Assembly (NCBI RefSeq): GCF_026725475.1
Contig: NZ_CP109965.1
Location: 310,001-374,000 of the forward strand
From: Catenovulum adriaticum
Lineage (GTDB): Bacteria > Pseudomonadota > Gammaproteobacteria > Enterobacterales > Alteromonadaceae
Direction: 5' to 3'
DNA: 64,000 nt
The translations under genes were made by a program, and so were the position numbers. Below, one piece after another: positions 45,256 through 54,179 of this stretch. The first letter of the stretch is position 1. Each line of letters begins with the position of its first letter. The notes below the pieces were generated by a model. The model was not told where the DNA came from and ran no database searches. It was given only the letters and a program-made list of their open reading frames with translations.

Positions 45256-45789
45256 TTAATCTTTGGCTGGGATATTTTCTTTTAAATACTGAAAAATTTG
45301 CCGTGCTGATTTAGGCGGTTTGCCCTGACTTGCTTCTTTTTTCGCCTGACGTACCAGTTGACGCAATTTCGCACGCTCTAACACAGGATTATTTTCAATT
45401 ACTTGATTTATTTTACTGTCACCTTGATTGATGATTTCATCACGCATTTTTTCCAGTTGATGAAAATGCTGATTAGCTAATAAGTGTTGATTTTCTATTT
45501 TTGCGATAGCCATTTTTATCGAATCAGCATCGCCAAATCGTAATAACTTACCAATGTAATTTAACTGGCGATTAAACGCGCCTTTTTTATTGCGAATTTT
45601 ATCTGCTTCGGCAACAGCTCTGGCGAGCTCGCCGTCAAGAGGCAGTTTTTGTAAGTTAGCGGGCGACAGGTTAAGCATGGTTTCCGCCAGTTTTTGCATG
45701 TCTTGGGCATCACGTTTTAGCTCAGACTTACTTACATAAATAATTTCTTCATCTTCATGCGCTGGGTTTTCTTGCCAATCGTCTGTCAT
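45256..45789 (-). CDS. darP: Ribosome-associated protein DarP (YjgA family)
   Basis: A 177-residue, highly charged, helical cytoplasmic protein of the DUF615/YjgA family, known as a late 50S-subunit assembly factor. Visible conserved stretches are KSELKRDAQDMQKLAE, the region KGAFNRQLNYIGKLLR and KSARQIFQYLKE. Length is normal. As in E. coli it is divergent from pmbA, with 397 bases between. Confidence 0.93.
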   Translation of the reverse strand: MTDDWQENPAHEDEEIIYVSKSELKRDAQDMQKLAETMLNLSPANLQKLPLDGELARAVAEADKIRNKKGAFNRQLNYIGKLLRFGDADSIKMAIAKIENQHLLANQHFHQLEKMRDEIINQGDSKINQVIENNPVLERAKLRQLVRQAKKEASQGKPPKSARQIFQYLKENIPAKD

Positions 45790-46186
45790 AATTTTGCTTC
45801 TATTGATAATGGTTGTTTCTGGATAGGTATTTTACCATTAACTGAATCGTTTTGTCTTTGTTATCCCAAAATGAGATTAACAAGATTCACTGTTAATCAA
45901 TCAGAATACTAAATATCAGTTAACTAAGATATTTAATTTATTGAGCTTAAATAAAATTTAACTACATTATCAGTAAGGTTGCCAGCGAGCTGGCAGGGAA
46001 AATAGCGACTAAAACGTAATTTGTTATCTAATGTTTAGATTAATTAGTCAGCGTTGAGGCGATTTGATGTGGTAACTTGTGATTAGCGGCTTGAGTTGGC
46101 TGCAAGTTGTTTGCTCTTTTTAGTTGTATAGCTACTGATAAATCAAGCATTTATGTTACACTAAACATCATTATATCAGTTCAATT
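45790..46186. other. Divergent darP/pmbA intergenic region
   Basis: About 397 bases without a gene, presumably holding both promoters. It contains the inverted repeat GCCAGCGAGCTGGC (about 45981-45994) and copy B of the dispersed repeat (45918-46050). Confidence 0.5.
45918..46050. repeat. Dispersed intergenic repeat, copy B
   Basis: Two arms (45918-45961 and 45999-46050) resemble 1572-1615 and 1711-1762 in order and orientation. The spacer here is about 40 bases and contains a GCCAGC/GCTGGC dyad that copy A lacks. Confidence 0.4.
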
Positions 46187-47527
46187 ATGGCCCATTATTA
46201 TATGCTTGAAGAAATGAATCAGGTTCGCCAAGCGGTTGAAGATGCTCTCGCTTTGGCCAAAAAGCTCGGTGCGACCGATGCTGAAGTCTCTATGTCGAAA
46301 CAACAAGGTTTATCAGTTGGTTGTCGGTTACAGGAAGTTGAAACCGTTGAGTTTGATTATGGCGGCGCTTTGGGGATTGCGGTTTGGTTTGGTAAACGTA
46401 AAGGCAGCGCGTCAACCTCTGATTTATCTAGCCAAGCATTGAAAAAAACAGTTGAAGCCGCTTGTAATATAGCTAAATACACTTCAGAAGACCCTTGTTC
46501 AGGTATTGCAGATCCTAGCTTGATGGTCACCGAAATTCCCGACTTAGATTTGTATCATCCGGCTGATATTAATTCAGACAAAGCCATTGAAATTGCACTT
46601 GCTTGTGAAAAAGCAGGGTTAGATCAAGATAAGCGAATTGAAAACAGTGATGGTGCGTCTTTTTCATCTCATCAGGGTTTTAAAGTATATGGAAACAGTA
46701 CTGGTTTAGTGGCAGCTTATCCAAGCTCTCGGCATAACTTAAGTTGTGCTTTGATTGGCCGAGATGGTGAAGATATGCAGCGCGATTATGCGTATACATT
46801 GTCTAGGGTATTTGATCACTTAGATTCACCTGAGCAGGTAGGTAAAGCGGCAGCAAAAGAAGTGTTAGCACGTTTGAATCCTCGAAAAGCGGCAACTGCA
46901 AAAGTACCTGTTTTGTTTAATAGCGAAATTGCCAGTAGTTTGTTTGGTCACTTTATTAGTGGTATTAGTGGCGGTAATTTATATCGTAAAGCTTCTTTTT
47001 TATTAGATGCGCTCGATACCCAAGTATTTCCAGAGTGGCTTAATATTGTTGAAGACCCTTTTATCAAACAAGGCTTATCAAGCCGAGCGTTTGATTCAGA
47101 AGGCGTCGCAACACATAAGCGCAATATTGTTGAAAACGGCACGCTCAATACGTGGTTACTAACATCATACGCGGCTCGTAAAATGAATTTAACGGCTACC
47201 GGCCATGCTGGCGGTATTCATAACTGGTTAATTAGTTCGGGCGGTGGCGATTTTGCAGCCATGCTGAAAAAACTAGGAACGGGTTTGTTGGTTACCGAAA
47301 TGATGGGGCAAGGGGTTAATGTTGTTACCGGTGATTATTCAAGAGGTGCAGCTGGCTTTTGGGTTGAAAATGGTATTATTCAATATCCAGTTAGTGAGAT
47401 TACGATTGCAGGAAAATTAACTGAGATGTTTAAAAACATTGTTGCAGTCGGTGATGATATTGATACTAAAGGTAGCATTCAATGTGGCTCTGTGTTAGTT
47501 GAAGAAATGCAGGTTGCGGGCAACTAA
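46187..47527 (+). CDS. pmbA: Metalloprotease PmbA (TldE)
   Basis: A subunit of the TldD/TldE protease, which matures microcin B17 and degrades CcdA-type antitoxins in E. coli. The 446 residues match PmbA across the length: KGSASTSDLS, YTSEDPCSGIADP, DLDLYHPADI, FGHFISGISGG, the region GHAGGIHNW, TEMMGQGVNVVTGDYSRGAAGFWVENG split over the conserved C-terminal block, and IQCGSVLVEEM. TldE lacks the HExxxH motif of its partner TldD, which is not in this window. The first ATG has no clear ribosome-binding site; ATGs at 46202 and 46214 are possible starts. Confidence 0.95.
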   Translation: MAHYYMLEEMNQVRQAVEDALALAKKLGATDAEVSMSKQQGLSVGCRLQEVETVEFDYGGALGIAVWFGKRKGSASTSDLSSQALKKTVEAACNIAKYTSEDPCSGIADPSLMVTEIPDLDLYHPADINSDKAIEIALACEKAGLDQDKRIENSDGASFSSHQGFKVYGNSTGLVAAYPSSRHNLSCALIGRDGEDMQRDYAYTLSRVFDHLDSPEQVGKAAAKEVLARLNPRKAATAKVPVLFNSEIASSLFGHFISGISGGNLYRKASFLLDALDTQVFPEWLNIVEDPFIKQGLSSRAFDSEGVATHKRNIVENGTLNTWLLTSYAARKMNLTATGHAGGIHNWLISSGGGDFAAMLKKLGTGLLVTEMMGQGVNVVTGDYSRGAAGFWVENGIIQYPVSEITIAGKLTEMFKNIVAVGDDIDTKGSIQCGSVLVEEMQVAGN

Positions 47528-47562
47528 TCGCCCGCTATTTTAATGCAAATAACGATTGTAAA

Positions 47563-47955
47563 ATGATTTCAAATAAAAAACGCTCAATTAGACCTGAAAA
47601 AGTACTCATTGTAGATGACTCTCGGATTATGAGAGATTTTTTAAGAAATATGCTGGTTGAGCTAGGCTTTAATCACTTTATCGAAGCAAGTAGTGCTAGA
47701 GATGCACTATTTAAATACGAAGTTGACCAACCTCACTTTATTTTTTTAGACATTGAATTGGGTGAGGATAATGGTTTAGATATTTTTAAAACTATTCTTG
47801 ATCAAGATAAAGAGGCTAAAGTGACAATTATTTCGGCCCATTCTACTGTAGATAATGTAAAACAGGCGATGCAGTTGGGAGCAAAAGGTTTTCTGGTTAA
47901 GCCATTTAACCCAACAAAATTAGTCTCAGCGGTTAAAAATATGAGTCTGGTTTAA
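47563..47955 (+). CDS. Single-domain CheY-like response regulator
   Basis: A 130-residue stand-alone receiver with all phosphorylation residues: D18/D19 (VDDS), acceptor D63 (FLDIEL), S91 (ISAHS) and K113 (LVKPFNP). There is no output domain and no adjacent kinase, so it must act through protein interaction. It follows pmbA after 35 bases and might be co-transcribed. Its partner cannot be read from the window. Confidence 0.85.
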   Translation: MISNKKRSIRPEKVLIVDDSRIMRDFLRNMLVELGFNHFIEASSARDALFKYEVDQPHFIFLDIELGEDNGLDIFKTILDQDKEAKVTIISAHSTVDNVKQAMQLGAKGFLVKPFNPTKLVSAVKNMSLV

Positions 47956-47959
47956 CTAA

Positions 47960-47984
47960 CCGCCATTTAAGCTAAGCATGGCGG
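47960..47984. terminator. Weak hairpin between response regulator and mgtE
   Basis: CCGCCAT (47960-47966) pairs with ATGGCGG (47978-47984) in the short gap between convergent genes. No strong T-run follows on either strand, so termination is uncertain. Confidence 0.35.
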
Positions 47985-48012
47985 GTTATAGTCAATAAAG
48001 CGCTCCTACCAG

Positions 48013-49371
48013 CTAGCTAAGCAATAAAGCTGCACTGCCTAAAAAGGCAAAAATACCAATAATATCAGTTACTGTGGTTAAGATGACACTGCCAGCCAAT
48101 GCAGGGTCTATATTAAATTTCTTTAATAATAGCGGGATTGTTACGCCCGCAATACCAGCGGCAAGCATGTTCATTAGCATTGCAAACGCGATAACCGCCG
48201 CAAGCGTGATATCTTGTTTCCAAACGCCAACAATACCAGCAATAAGTACAGCCCAAATGATCCCGTTTAAAAAACCGATGGTAAGCTCTTTTAGTAATAG
48301 ACTTCTGGTATTTGTTGGTAATACTTGGCCCAGGGCCATTGCTCTAATGACTAGTGTTAACGTTTGATTACCAGCTACCCCACCCATGCTTGGCACTATG
48401 GTATTTAAAATAGCTAATACGGCAAGTTGACTTAAAATATCTTCGAAAAAATTAGAAACAGTGGCAGCCAACAACGCAGTTAATAGATTAACGCCTAACC
48501 AAATTGAACGCTTTTTAGTACTTTGCACTACGGGCGCGAAGGTATCTTCTTCATCATCGAGACCCGCCATGCTCATCATAGAGTGCTCAGCATCTTCACG
48601 AATAATATCGACCATATCATCAATGGTGATCCGGCCTAATAAATGATTTTGCTCATCGACGACTGCAGCTGAAACCCAGTTGTAACGTTCAAATTGCTGT
48701 GCAGCTTCAGTTTCAGGCATAGTGGCAGCAATTGGGTTAACTTCTGTATTCATTAATTGGGCAATTAATAAATCAGGTCTAGATGTGACAAGCTGGTTTA
48801 AGCTAACTTCACCAATTAAAATATCATCTTGATCAACCACATATAAACTGTCGGTATTTTTAGGCAACTCCGCACGCATTCTTAAATAACGCAGTACAAC
48901 TTCTACGGTTACGTCTGGTCTGATCGTTACCGTATCTGTATTCATTACCGAGCCCGCAGTAAATTCTTCGTAGGCTAGGGCGGCTTCTGCTCTGTGTCTA
49001 TCTTGATGATCAAGTGAATTTAGTACTTCTTGGTAGAGTTCATCAGGTAAGCTTCGGAGTACTTGTGCTAGGTCATCCGTGTCCATGCCTTCGGTTGCTT
49101 CTGCAACCGCTTCTGGCATCATTTGACGAACAATGCTGGTTCTTACATCTTCACTGAGTTCTTCTAGTATTTCACCGTGAAACTCTGAATCAATTAATTG
49201 CCAAAATGCAAAACGGGTTTTTACAGGCGTTGACTCTAAAATAAAGGCAACATCAACCGCCGGCATATTATGCAGCGCATTACGAACATGAACAAACATT
49301 CCGCGATTTAACGCCGCGGTTAATTCAAGTAATGTTTGATTAGATAAGCTATGCTCGTAGGCTTCTGGCAT
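48013..49371 (-). CDS. mgtE: Magnesium transporter MgtE
   Basis: An inner-membrane Mg2+ channel gated by cytosolic Mg2+. Layout of the 452 residues: N-terminal helical MgtE_N domain (about 20-130), paired CBS domains (about 135-260; AGSVMNTDTVTIRPD), a linking plug helix (DEEDTFAPVV) and five TM helices (about 285-450). The conserved SMGGVAGNQTLTL in the membrane part and TDIIGIFAFLG near the C-terminus include the pore aspartate. Length is normal. A GGGAG-type ribosome-binding site lies upstream. I saw no Mg riboswitch in the 148 bases before it. Confidence 0.95.
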   Translation of the reverse strand: MPEAYEHSLSNQTLLELTAALNRGMFVHVRNALHNMPAVDVAFILESTPVKTRFAFWQLIDSEFHGEILEELSEDVRTSIVRQMMPEAVAEATEGMDTDDLAQVLRSLPDELYQEVLNSLDHQDRHRAEAALAYEEFTAGSVMNTDTVTIRPDVTVEVVLRYLRMRAELPKNTDSLYVVDQDDILIGEVSLNQLVTSRPDLLIAQLMNTEVNPIAATMPETEAAQQFERYNWVSAAVVDEQNHLLGRITIDDMVDIIREDAEHSMMSMAGLDDEEDTFAPVVQSTKKRSIWLGVNLLTALLAATVSNFFEDILSQLAVLAILNTIVPSMGGVAGNQTLTLVIRAMALGQVLPTNTRSLLLKELTIGFLNGIIWAVLIAGIVGVWKQDITLAAVIAFAMLMNMLAAGIAGVTIPLLLKKFNIDPALAGSVILTTVTDIIGIFAFLGSAALLLS

Positions 49372-49489
49372 TTTTCTTGTTATGCTCCCGGTGCAGGTTA
49401 AGAGAGGAATGTTTGTTCTATGGCGATTTCAAATGCTTTGTCTATAGTCTACCTAAAGTGTTAAAAAATGGCTATATAAGAAATGCTTA

Positions 49490-49517
49490 GATAACCTTAA
49501 CTCGGGTTAAGGTTGTC
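49490..49517 (-). terminator. Hairpin downstream of ptsO
   Basis: GATAACCTTAA (49490-49500) pairs with TTAAGGTTGTC (49507-49517) with one wobble around a 6-base loop, directly after the ptsO stop on the minus strand. The downstream sequence is T-rich but not a clean run. It probably ends the large yrbG-ptsO cluster before mgtE. Confidence 0.6.
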
Positions 49518-49519
49518 TA

Positions 49520-49795
49520 TTATTCGCCTTCATTAAATCTGGCGTTTATTAAATTTTCGACCGCATCAAGCGCTGCCGCTGCATCTTCGCCTTCACATTG
49601 CACTTGAATTTCACAGCCTGTTGCGCCAGATAATAATAACAATCCCATCACGCTGTTGGCGCTAGCCGTTTTACCTTCGCAGGTAATTTCAATTTTGCTT
49701 TGGTAAGTTTGAGCCAGTTGCACTAGCTGAGTGGCAGCTCGAGCGTGTAAACCTAATTTATTTTTAATAAAAAGCGTTTTAGAGGCTTGGTTCAT
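49520..49795 (-). CDS. ptsO: Phosphocarrier NPr (HPr family)
   Basis: A 91-residue HPr-like carrier of the nitrogen phosphotransferase system, passing phosphate from EI-Ntr (PtsP) to PtsN. The phosphorylated histidine is H17 in GLHARAA, and the conserved serine region NSVMGLLLL is present. It lies last in the rpoN cluster after rapZ, as in E. coli (npr). PtsP is not in this window. Confidence 0.95.
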   Translation of the reverse strand: MNQASKTLFIKNKLGLHARAATQLVQLAQTYQSKIEITCEGKTASANSVMGLLLLSGATGCEIQVQCEGEDAAAALDAVENLINARFNEGE

Positions 49796-49809
49796 ATGGT
49801 TTTTCTTAT

Positions 49810-50667
49810 TTAGTGTTTAGATTGCTCACGATGCACAATAGAAACGTCTGATTGTGATGCGGCAAAATACCAGCCCAGTTCTTCAGCAATATAGACAGAT
49901 CTATGCTTGCCGCCAGTACAGCCTATGGCTACAGTCACATAGCTGCGATTATTTTGTTCTAGCATAGGTAGCCAAGATTCAATACAGTCAGTGATTTTGT
50001 TGATAAAGCCTTTGACTTCATCATGATTTTTTAAAAATGCTTGGACGGGTTTATCTAAGCCGGTCATGGGCCTGAGCGATTCATCCCAATGAGGATTAGG
50101 TAAAAAGCGGGCGTCAAACACATAATCAGCGTCAGTAGGAATACCATATTTAAAGCCAAAAGATTGAAAAACCAATTTTAAATGGCCTGCTTTTTTATTT
50201 AATACTTTGTTCGTAATTATTTTATTTAAATCATGGATGCTAAGTTCGCTACTATCGATAAAAAGGTCGCTTATTTCTCTAATTGGGCTTAACAGCTCAC
50301 CTTCTTCTTTTATGGCTTCATCCAAACTTAAACTGGCTTGAGTGATAGATAAAGGGTGCATTCGTCTAGTTTCAGAATAGCGTTTAAGCAAAGTTCTGTC
50401 GCTGGCATCCATGTAAACAACAATAATATCACTGGATGCTTTAAGTTGAGCAATAATTTGAGCTAAATCATGCTGCCAGTCTGATAAGTTTCTGATATCT
50501 AGGTTAAGTGCAACATGTGTATATTTACCTTTTAATGCTTCAGGTAAAAATGGCAATAATTGTATTGGGATATTATCAATACAATAAAAACCAGCGTCTT
50601 CTAGTTGGTCTAGCGCGGTCGATTTTCCTGAGCCTGAACGGCCGGATAATATGACAAGCTGTTGCAT
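49810..50667 (-). CDS. rapZ: RNase adapter protein RapZ
   Basis: RapZ is an RNA-binding adaptor. In enterobacteria it guides RNase E to the GlmZ sRNA and so tunes glucosamine-6-phosphate synthase. The 285 residues have an N-terminal Walker A (GRSGSGKST) and DNIP motif, and a C-terminal domain with the conserved FGFKYGIP, DVRFLPNP-like (DARFLPNPHW) and GCTGGKHRSV blocks. Length is normal. It lies between ptsN and ptsO in the conserved order; whether GlmZ/GlmY exist here cannot be told from the window. Confidence 0.96.
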   Translation of the reverse strand: MQQLVILSGRSGSGKSTALDQLEDAGFYCIDNIPIQLLPFLPEALKGKYTHVALNLDIRNLSDWQHDLAQIIAQLKASSDIIVVYMDASDRTLLKRYSETRRMHPLSITQASLSLDEAIKEEGELLSPIREISDLFIDSSELSIHDLNKIITNKVLNKKAGHLKLVFQSFGFKYGIPTDADYVFDARFLPNPHWDESLRPMTGLDKPVQAFLKNHDEVKGFINKITDCIESWLPMLEQNNRSYVTVAIGCTGGKHRSVYIAEELGWYFAASQSDVSIVHREQSKH

Positions 50668-50672
50668 TATGC

Positions 50673-51119
50673 TTATTCCGTAATAGCTTGATATAGCTCT
50701 TGGTTGGTTTGTGCTGTTCTGATTTTTTTTAAAATCGCTTTGTCAGAAAGTTTTTCTGCGACAGCCGCAAGGGATTTTAAATGCGCTTTACATTCTGCTT
50801 CAGGTACTAGTAAGGCAAAAAATACATTCACTGGTTGGTTATCAATTGCATCGTAGCTAATTGCAGTTTCTGCTGTTATTAATACCGCAACCGTTTGATC
50901 TGAATGAGCTAATCGGCCATGGGGTAGGGCAATGCCATTACCTATACCTGTGCTGCCTAACCGTTCACGTTGCATAAGCGCATCTAAAATTTCTTGTTCT
51001 GGAACTGCGGTGAGTTGCTTAGCCGCAATTTGACTGATGAGTTCTAGTACTCGTTTTTTACTGGTTACAGGGACTGCACTAGCAGTGCAGTCCAAGCTTA
51101 AAAAAGATTGAATATCCAT
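50673..51119 (-). CDS. ptsN: Nitrogen regulatory EIIA-Ntr (PtsN)
   Basis: Phosphoacceptor of the nitrogen PTS that controls potassium uptake and other targets by protein contacts. The 148 residues form a PTS EIIA type-2 domain with the active histidine H67 in GIALPHGRL. It overlaps hpf by one base (TAATG-type junction), indicating coupled translation in the rpoN cluster. Confidence 0.95.
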   Translation of the reverse strand: MDIQSFLSLDCTASAVPVTSKKRVLELISQIAAKQLTAVPEQEILDALMQRERLGSTGIGNGIALPHGRLAHSDQTVAVLITAETAISYDAIDNQPVNVFFALLVPEAECKAHLKSLAAVAEKLSDKAILKKIRTAQTNQELYQAITE

Positions 51120-51406
51120 TAATGATGCTTCATTTTCTCTTTGTGTTTAATGACTTGTCTATCAAGTTTATTGATAAGGGAATCAATTGCAGCATACATA
51201 TCGGTATGCTCGGCATTGGCGAATACTTCTCCGCCTGATAAGTGTAAGGTTGCTTCAGCAGTCTGGCTTAGCTTCTCAACATTCAGGATAACATGCACAT
51301 TGTTGATATGATCAAAATGGCGTTCTAGCTTGGCAAACTTGGTATCGACATAATCACGTAATGCAGTTGTGATATCGACATGATGACCAGTTAAATTGAT
51401 TTGCAT
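51119..51406 (-). CDS. hpf: Ribosome hibernation promoting factor (HPF/YhbH)
   Basis: A 95-residue short-type hibernation factor of the sigma-54 modulation/S30AE family, which binds the 30S subunit in stationary phase and promotes 100S dimers. Conserved features: INLTGHHVDIT at the N-terminus, KLERHFDHI and the region YAAIDSLINKLDRQVIKHKEK at the C-terminus. It sits directly downstream of rpoN as in most gammaproteobacteria. Confidence 0.94.
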   Translation of the reverse strand: MQINLTGHHVDITTALRDYVDTKFAKLERHFDHINNVHVILNVEKLSQTAEATLHLSGGEVFANAEHTDMYAAIDSLINKLDRQVIKHKEKMKHH

Positions 51407-51430
51407 AGACTTTTCCTTCTGGTTTACAGC

Positions 51431-52939
51431 CTACAATAGGCTTTTTCGTTGATTAGATGGCGGAATAGATAGCGACTCTCGGTATTTAGCAATGGTTCTA
51501 CGAGCCACTTTTATACCTTGGTCGGCTAGCAATTCAGCTATCTTGCTATCACTTAACGGCTTTGCTGGGTTTTCAGCAGAAACAAGTTTTTTGATAAGTG
51601 CCCTAATCGCGGTCGATGAACACTCCCCACCGTTTTCAGTGCTGACATGGCTTGAGAAGAAATACTTCAATTCAAAAATACCGGCTGGAGTATGTAAGTA
51701 TTTTTGCGTTGTTACTCGTGAAATAGTTGATTCGTGCATTTCTACTTCTTCGGCAACATCATTCAGCACCATAGGTTTCATGGCTTCTTCGCCATGTTCA
51801 AAAAAATCTTGTTGTTGTTTTACAATACAACGCGCAACTTTAAGTAAAGTCTCATTTCGGCTTTCTAAACTTTTTATAAACCATTTGGCTTCTTGCATAT
51901 GTGAGCGAATAAACTGGCTATCGGCCGTATTACGAGCTGTTTTTGACATAGCTGCATATTCTGCGTTTAACCTAAGTTTAGGCACACTTTCTGGATTTAG
52001 CTCTACAATCCATTTATTTTTTATCTTTTTAACTGAGACGTCAGGCACAATGTATTGAGCCTCTTCTGCGACAACGCTATTACCCGGTCTTGGGTTTAAC
52101 GATTGTATCAGCTTCATGATTTGTTTTAAGTCATCTTCTTTTAGCTTGGCTTTTCTTAATAACGTTCGATAATCACGGTTGCCTAGTAGGGCAATGTAAT
52201 TTTTGATGACTAACTTAGCTTCATTTAGCCATGGTGTGTCGTCAGCGAATTGGTTTAATTGAATTAATAAGCACTCTTGTGTGGTTCGAGATGCGACACC
52301 TATCGGGTCAAATACTTGAATGCGTTTAAGTACGCACTCTACCTCATCTAACTCTACTTCTTCATTGCCTAAGCTTTCTAAAATATCTTCTGCGCTGACA
52401 GTCAGGTAGCCTGAATCATCAATTGCATCAATGATGGCTATGGCGATGCCACGATCGAGTGGAGAAAAGGGGGTTAAATCCATTTGCCATAAAAGGTGAT
52501 CTCGGATCGAGTCTATGGTTTCGCCTTGGTAAACGGTATCTTCATCTGAGCTGTAGTTGCTTGAACTTGAATTACTGCTACTGCCTTGAGTGAAATGGTC
52601 GTCCCATGTGCTATCAGTTGGTAGTTGATCGGGAATATCCTGATTAGTCATTTCATCATGACTATCACGAACCGAATATTCATCTTGTTCGCCGTTTTCT
52701 TGGTTGTTATTTTCTTTGCGGTTTTGATCTTCTTTTTGTTTTTTGGTCTGGTTATATTCTTCAAGCGATTCGAAGTCGTCCTGTGGTTCATCCGTTTCTA
52801 AAAGCGGATTGCCATCAAGCGCTTCTTGAATTTCTTGTTGTAGGTCTAACGATGACAGTTGCAGTAGACGAATCGCCTGCTGCAATTGAGGAGTCATGGT
52901 TAAATGCTGACCAAATTTTAACTGAATTGATTGCTTCAT
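51431..52939 (-). CDS. rpoN: RNA polymerase sigma-54 factor RpoN
   Basis: The alternative sigma factor for enhancer-dependent promoters (nitrogen, flagella, PTS-Ntr). Layout of the 502 residues: Gln-rich region I (1-50; LTMTPQLQQAIRLLQL), an acidic low-complexity region II (about 55-145), the core-binding domain (about 150-300), HTH-type region (about 370-440; LNDVAEEVEMHESTISR) and the RpoN box ARRTIAKYR near the C-terminus. Its start overlaps the lptB stop by one base, so the two are coupled. The length is slightly above E. coli because of region II. Confidence 0.97.
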   Translation of the reverse strand: MKQSIQLKFGQHLTMTPQLQQAIRLLQLSSLDLQQEIQEALDGNPLLETDEPQDDFESLEEYNQTKKQKEDQNRKENNNQENGEQDEYSVRDSHDEMTNQDIPDQLPTDSTWDDHFTQGSSSNSSSSNYSSDEDTVYQGETIDSIRDHLLWQMDLTPFSPLDRGIAIAIIDAIDDSGYLTVSAEDILESLGNEEVELDEVECVLKRIQVFDPIGVASRTTQECLLIQLNQFADDTPWLNEAKLVIKNYIALLGNRDYRTLLRKAKLKEDDLKQIMKLIQSLNPRPGNSVVAEEAQYIVPDVSVKKIKNKWIVELNPESVPKLRLNAEYAAMSKTARNTADSQFIRSHMQEAKWFIKSLESRNETLLKVARCIVKQQQDFFEHGEEAMKPMVLNDVAEEVEMHESTISRVTTQKYLHTPAGIFELKYFFSSHVSTENGGECSSTAIRALIKKLVSAENPAKPLSDSKIAELLADQGIKVARRTIAKYRESLSIPPSNQRKSLL

Positions 52940-53664
52940 TATAATTTAAACTGCTCGCCTAAATATACATCTCGGACTTGCTGGTTGCTTAGCACTTGTT
53001 CTGGGCTGCCCGATGCAATAAGTTGCCCTTGACTCACTATATACGCTTTTTCGCAGACATCCAAAGTTTCTCTCACATTATGATCGGTAATTAAAACGCC
53101 TAAGCCTCTTTCTTTTAAATGAGTAATTATGCGTTTTATATCAATTACAGAAATAGGATCAACCCCTGCAAAAGGTTCATCTAATAAAATAAACTGTGGA
53201 TCTGCGGCTAATGCTCTGGCTATTTCAACTCTACGCCTTTCACCACCGGATAAAGACATACCTTCACTATCTCGGATATGGGTAATATGAAACTCTTCTA
53301 GTAACTCTTCTAGTTTATCTTTCTTTTGCTGCTGGTTTATATCTTTTCGCATTTCTAATATGGAAAAAATATTTTGGGTAACCGTTAATTTTTTAAAAAT
53401 AGATGATTCTTGTGGCAAGTAACCAACGCCTGAGCGTGCACGTTCATGCATTGGGTAATAGGTGATATTGGTATCGTCTATTAATACTTCGCCTTGGTCA
53501 TTTTCGACCAAGCCAACAATCATATAAAATGTGGTTGTTTTACCGGCCCCATTTGGCCCTAGTAAGCCAACAATGCTGCCAGAATCGACAGACAAAGAAA
53601 CATTTTTTACGACTTGCTTTTTTTTATACGCTTTTGCCAAATTATTTGCAATTAACTGTGCCAT
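52939..53664 (-). CDS. lptB: LPS export ABC transporter ATP-binding protein LptB
   Basis: The cytoplasmic ATPase of the LptB2FG complex, which extracts LPS from the inner membrane. The 241 residues include Walker A GPNGAGKTT (about 36-44), the Q-loop, the signature LSGGERRRVE and Walker B FILLDEPFAGVDP. Length matches E. coli. Single-base overlaps with lptA upstream and rpoN downstream show tight coupling. LptF and LptG are not in the window. Confidence 0.97.
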   Translation of the reverse strand: MAQLIANNLAKAYKKKQVVKNVSLSVDSGSIVGLLGPNGAGKTTTFYMIVGLVENDQGEVLIDDTNITYYPMHERARSGVGYLPQESSIFKKLTVTQNIFSILEMRKDINQQQKKDKLEELLEEFHITHIRDSEGMSLSGGERRRVEIARALAADPQFILLDEPFAGVDPISVIDIKRIITHLKERGLGVLITDHNVRETLDVCEKAYIVSQGQLIASGSPEQVLSNQQVRDVYLGEQFKL

Positions 53665-54179
53665 TAATCATCACTTTTTGGAGTTAGTACGGTTCTGACT
53701 CGGTTACCACTAGTTTGTTCGGATGAAGCCACTAATTTTTGGAGTGTTAAATTATATTCAATTTTATCACCACTCACTTGGCTACCTTGCTGTGCAATTT
53801 GTGCGTTACCCGTTAAGGTTAATATTCGATCGTCTACTCGGTAATGAATTTGATTTGCTTTGGCTGTTAGTACCGCGCCGTTTTCAAGCTCTTGTTGATA
53901 GTGCGCAGGGCTACCAGTTGCAATCAATATATCTTGATCTTGTTCAGGGTTTAGGCCTTTCAAAACTTGCAATTTGGATGATTGCATCAATAAAGAACCT
54001 TGTGACACTTCCACTTTGCCACTAAAGGTTAAGGTATTAGTTTTTATATCTAATTGTTGATTTTGCGCATCAATAACAATATTTTCCTTAAAATCTGATT
54101 CAAGGGCAAAGCTATTAAAATGTAGGGCAATTAGGCCTAGTACGAGCTGTTTATTTAACAAGATAAGTCGCCTGAACAT
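53664..54179 (-). CDS. lptA: LPS transport periplasmic protein LptA
   Basis: LptA forms the periplasmic bridge for LPS from LptC to LptD. The 171 residues have a signal sequence (cut near NSFALES) and a single OstA-type beta-jellyroll (about 30-150; VIDAQNQQLD, FSGKVEVSQGSL, SQVSGDKIEYNL). The gene overlaps lptC by 29 bases, and the start shown is the first ATG of the frame. Confidence 0.94.
   Translation of the reverse strand: MFRRLILLNKQLVLGLIALHFNSFALESDFKENIVIDAQNQQLDIKTNTLTFSGKVEVSQGSLLMQSSKLQVLKGLNPEQDQDILIATGSPAHYQQELENGAVLTAKANQIHYRVDDRILTLTGNAQIAQQGSQVSGDKIEYNLTLQKLVASSEQTSGNRVRTVLTPKSDD

Noticed and set aside
49372..49519. Magnesium riboswitch before mgtE
   Set aside because: The gap is only 148 bases, includes the ptsO terminator-like hairpin and shows no M-box-like structure that I could recognise.
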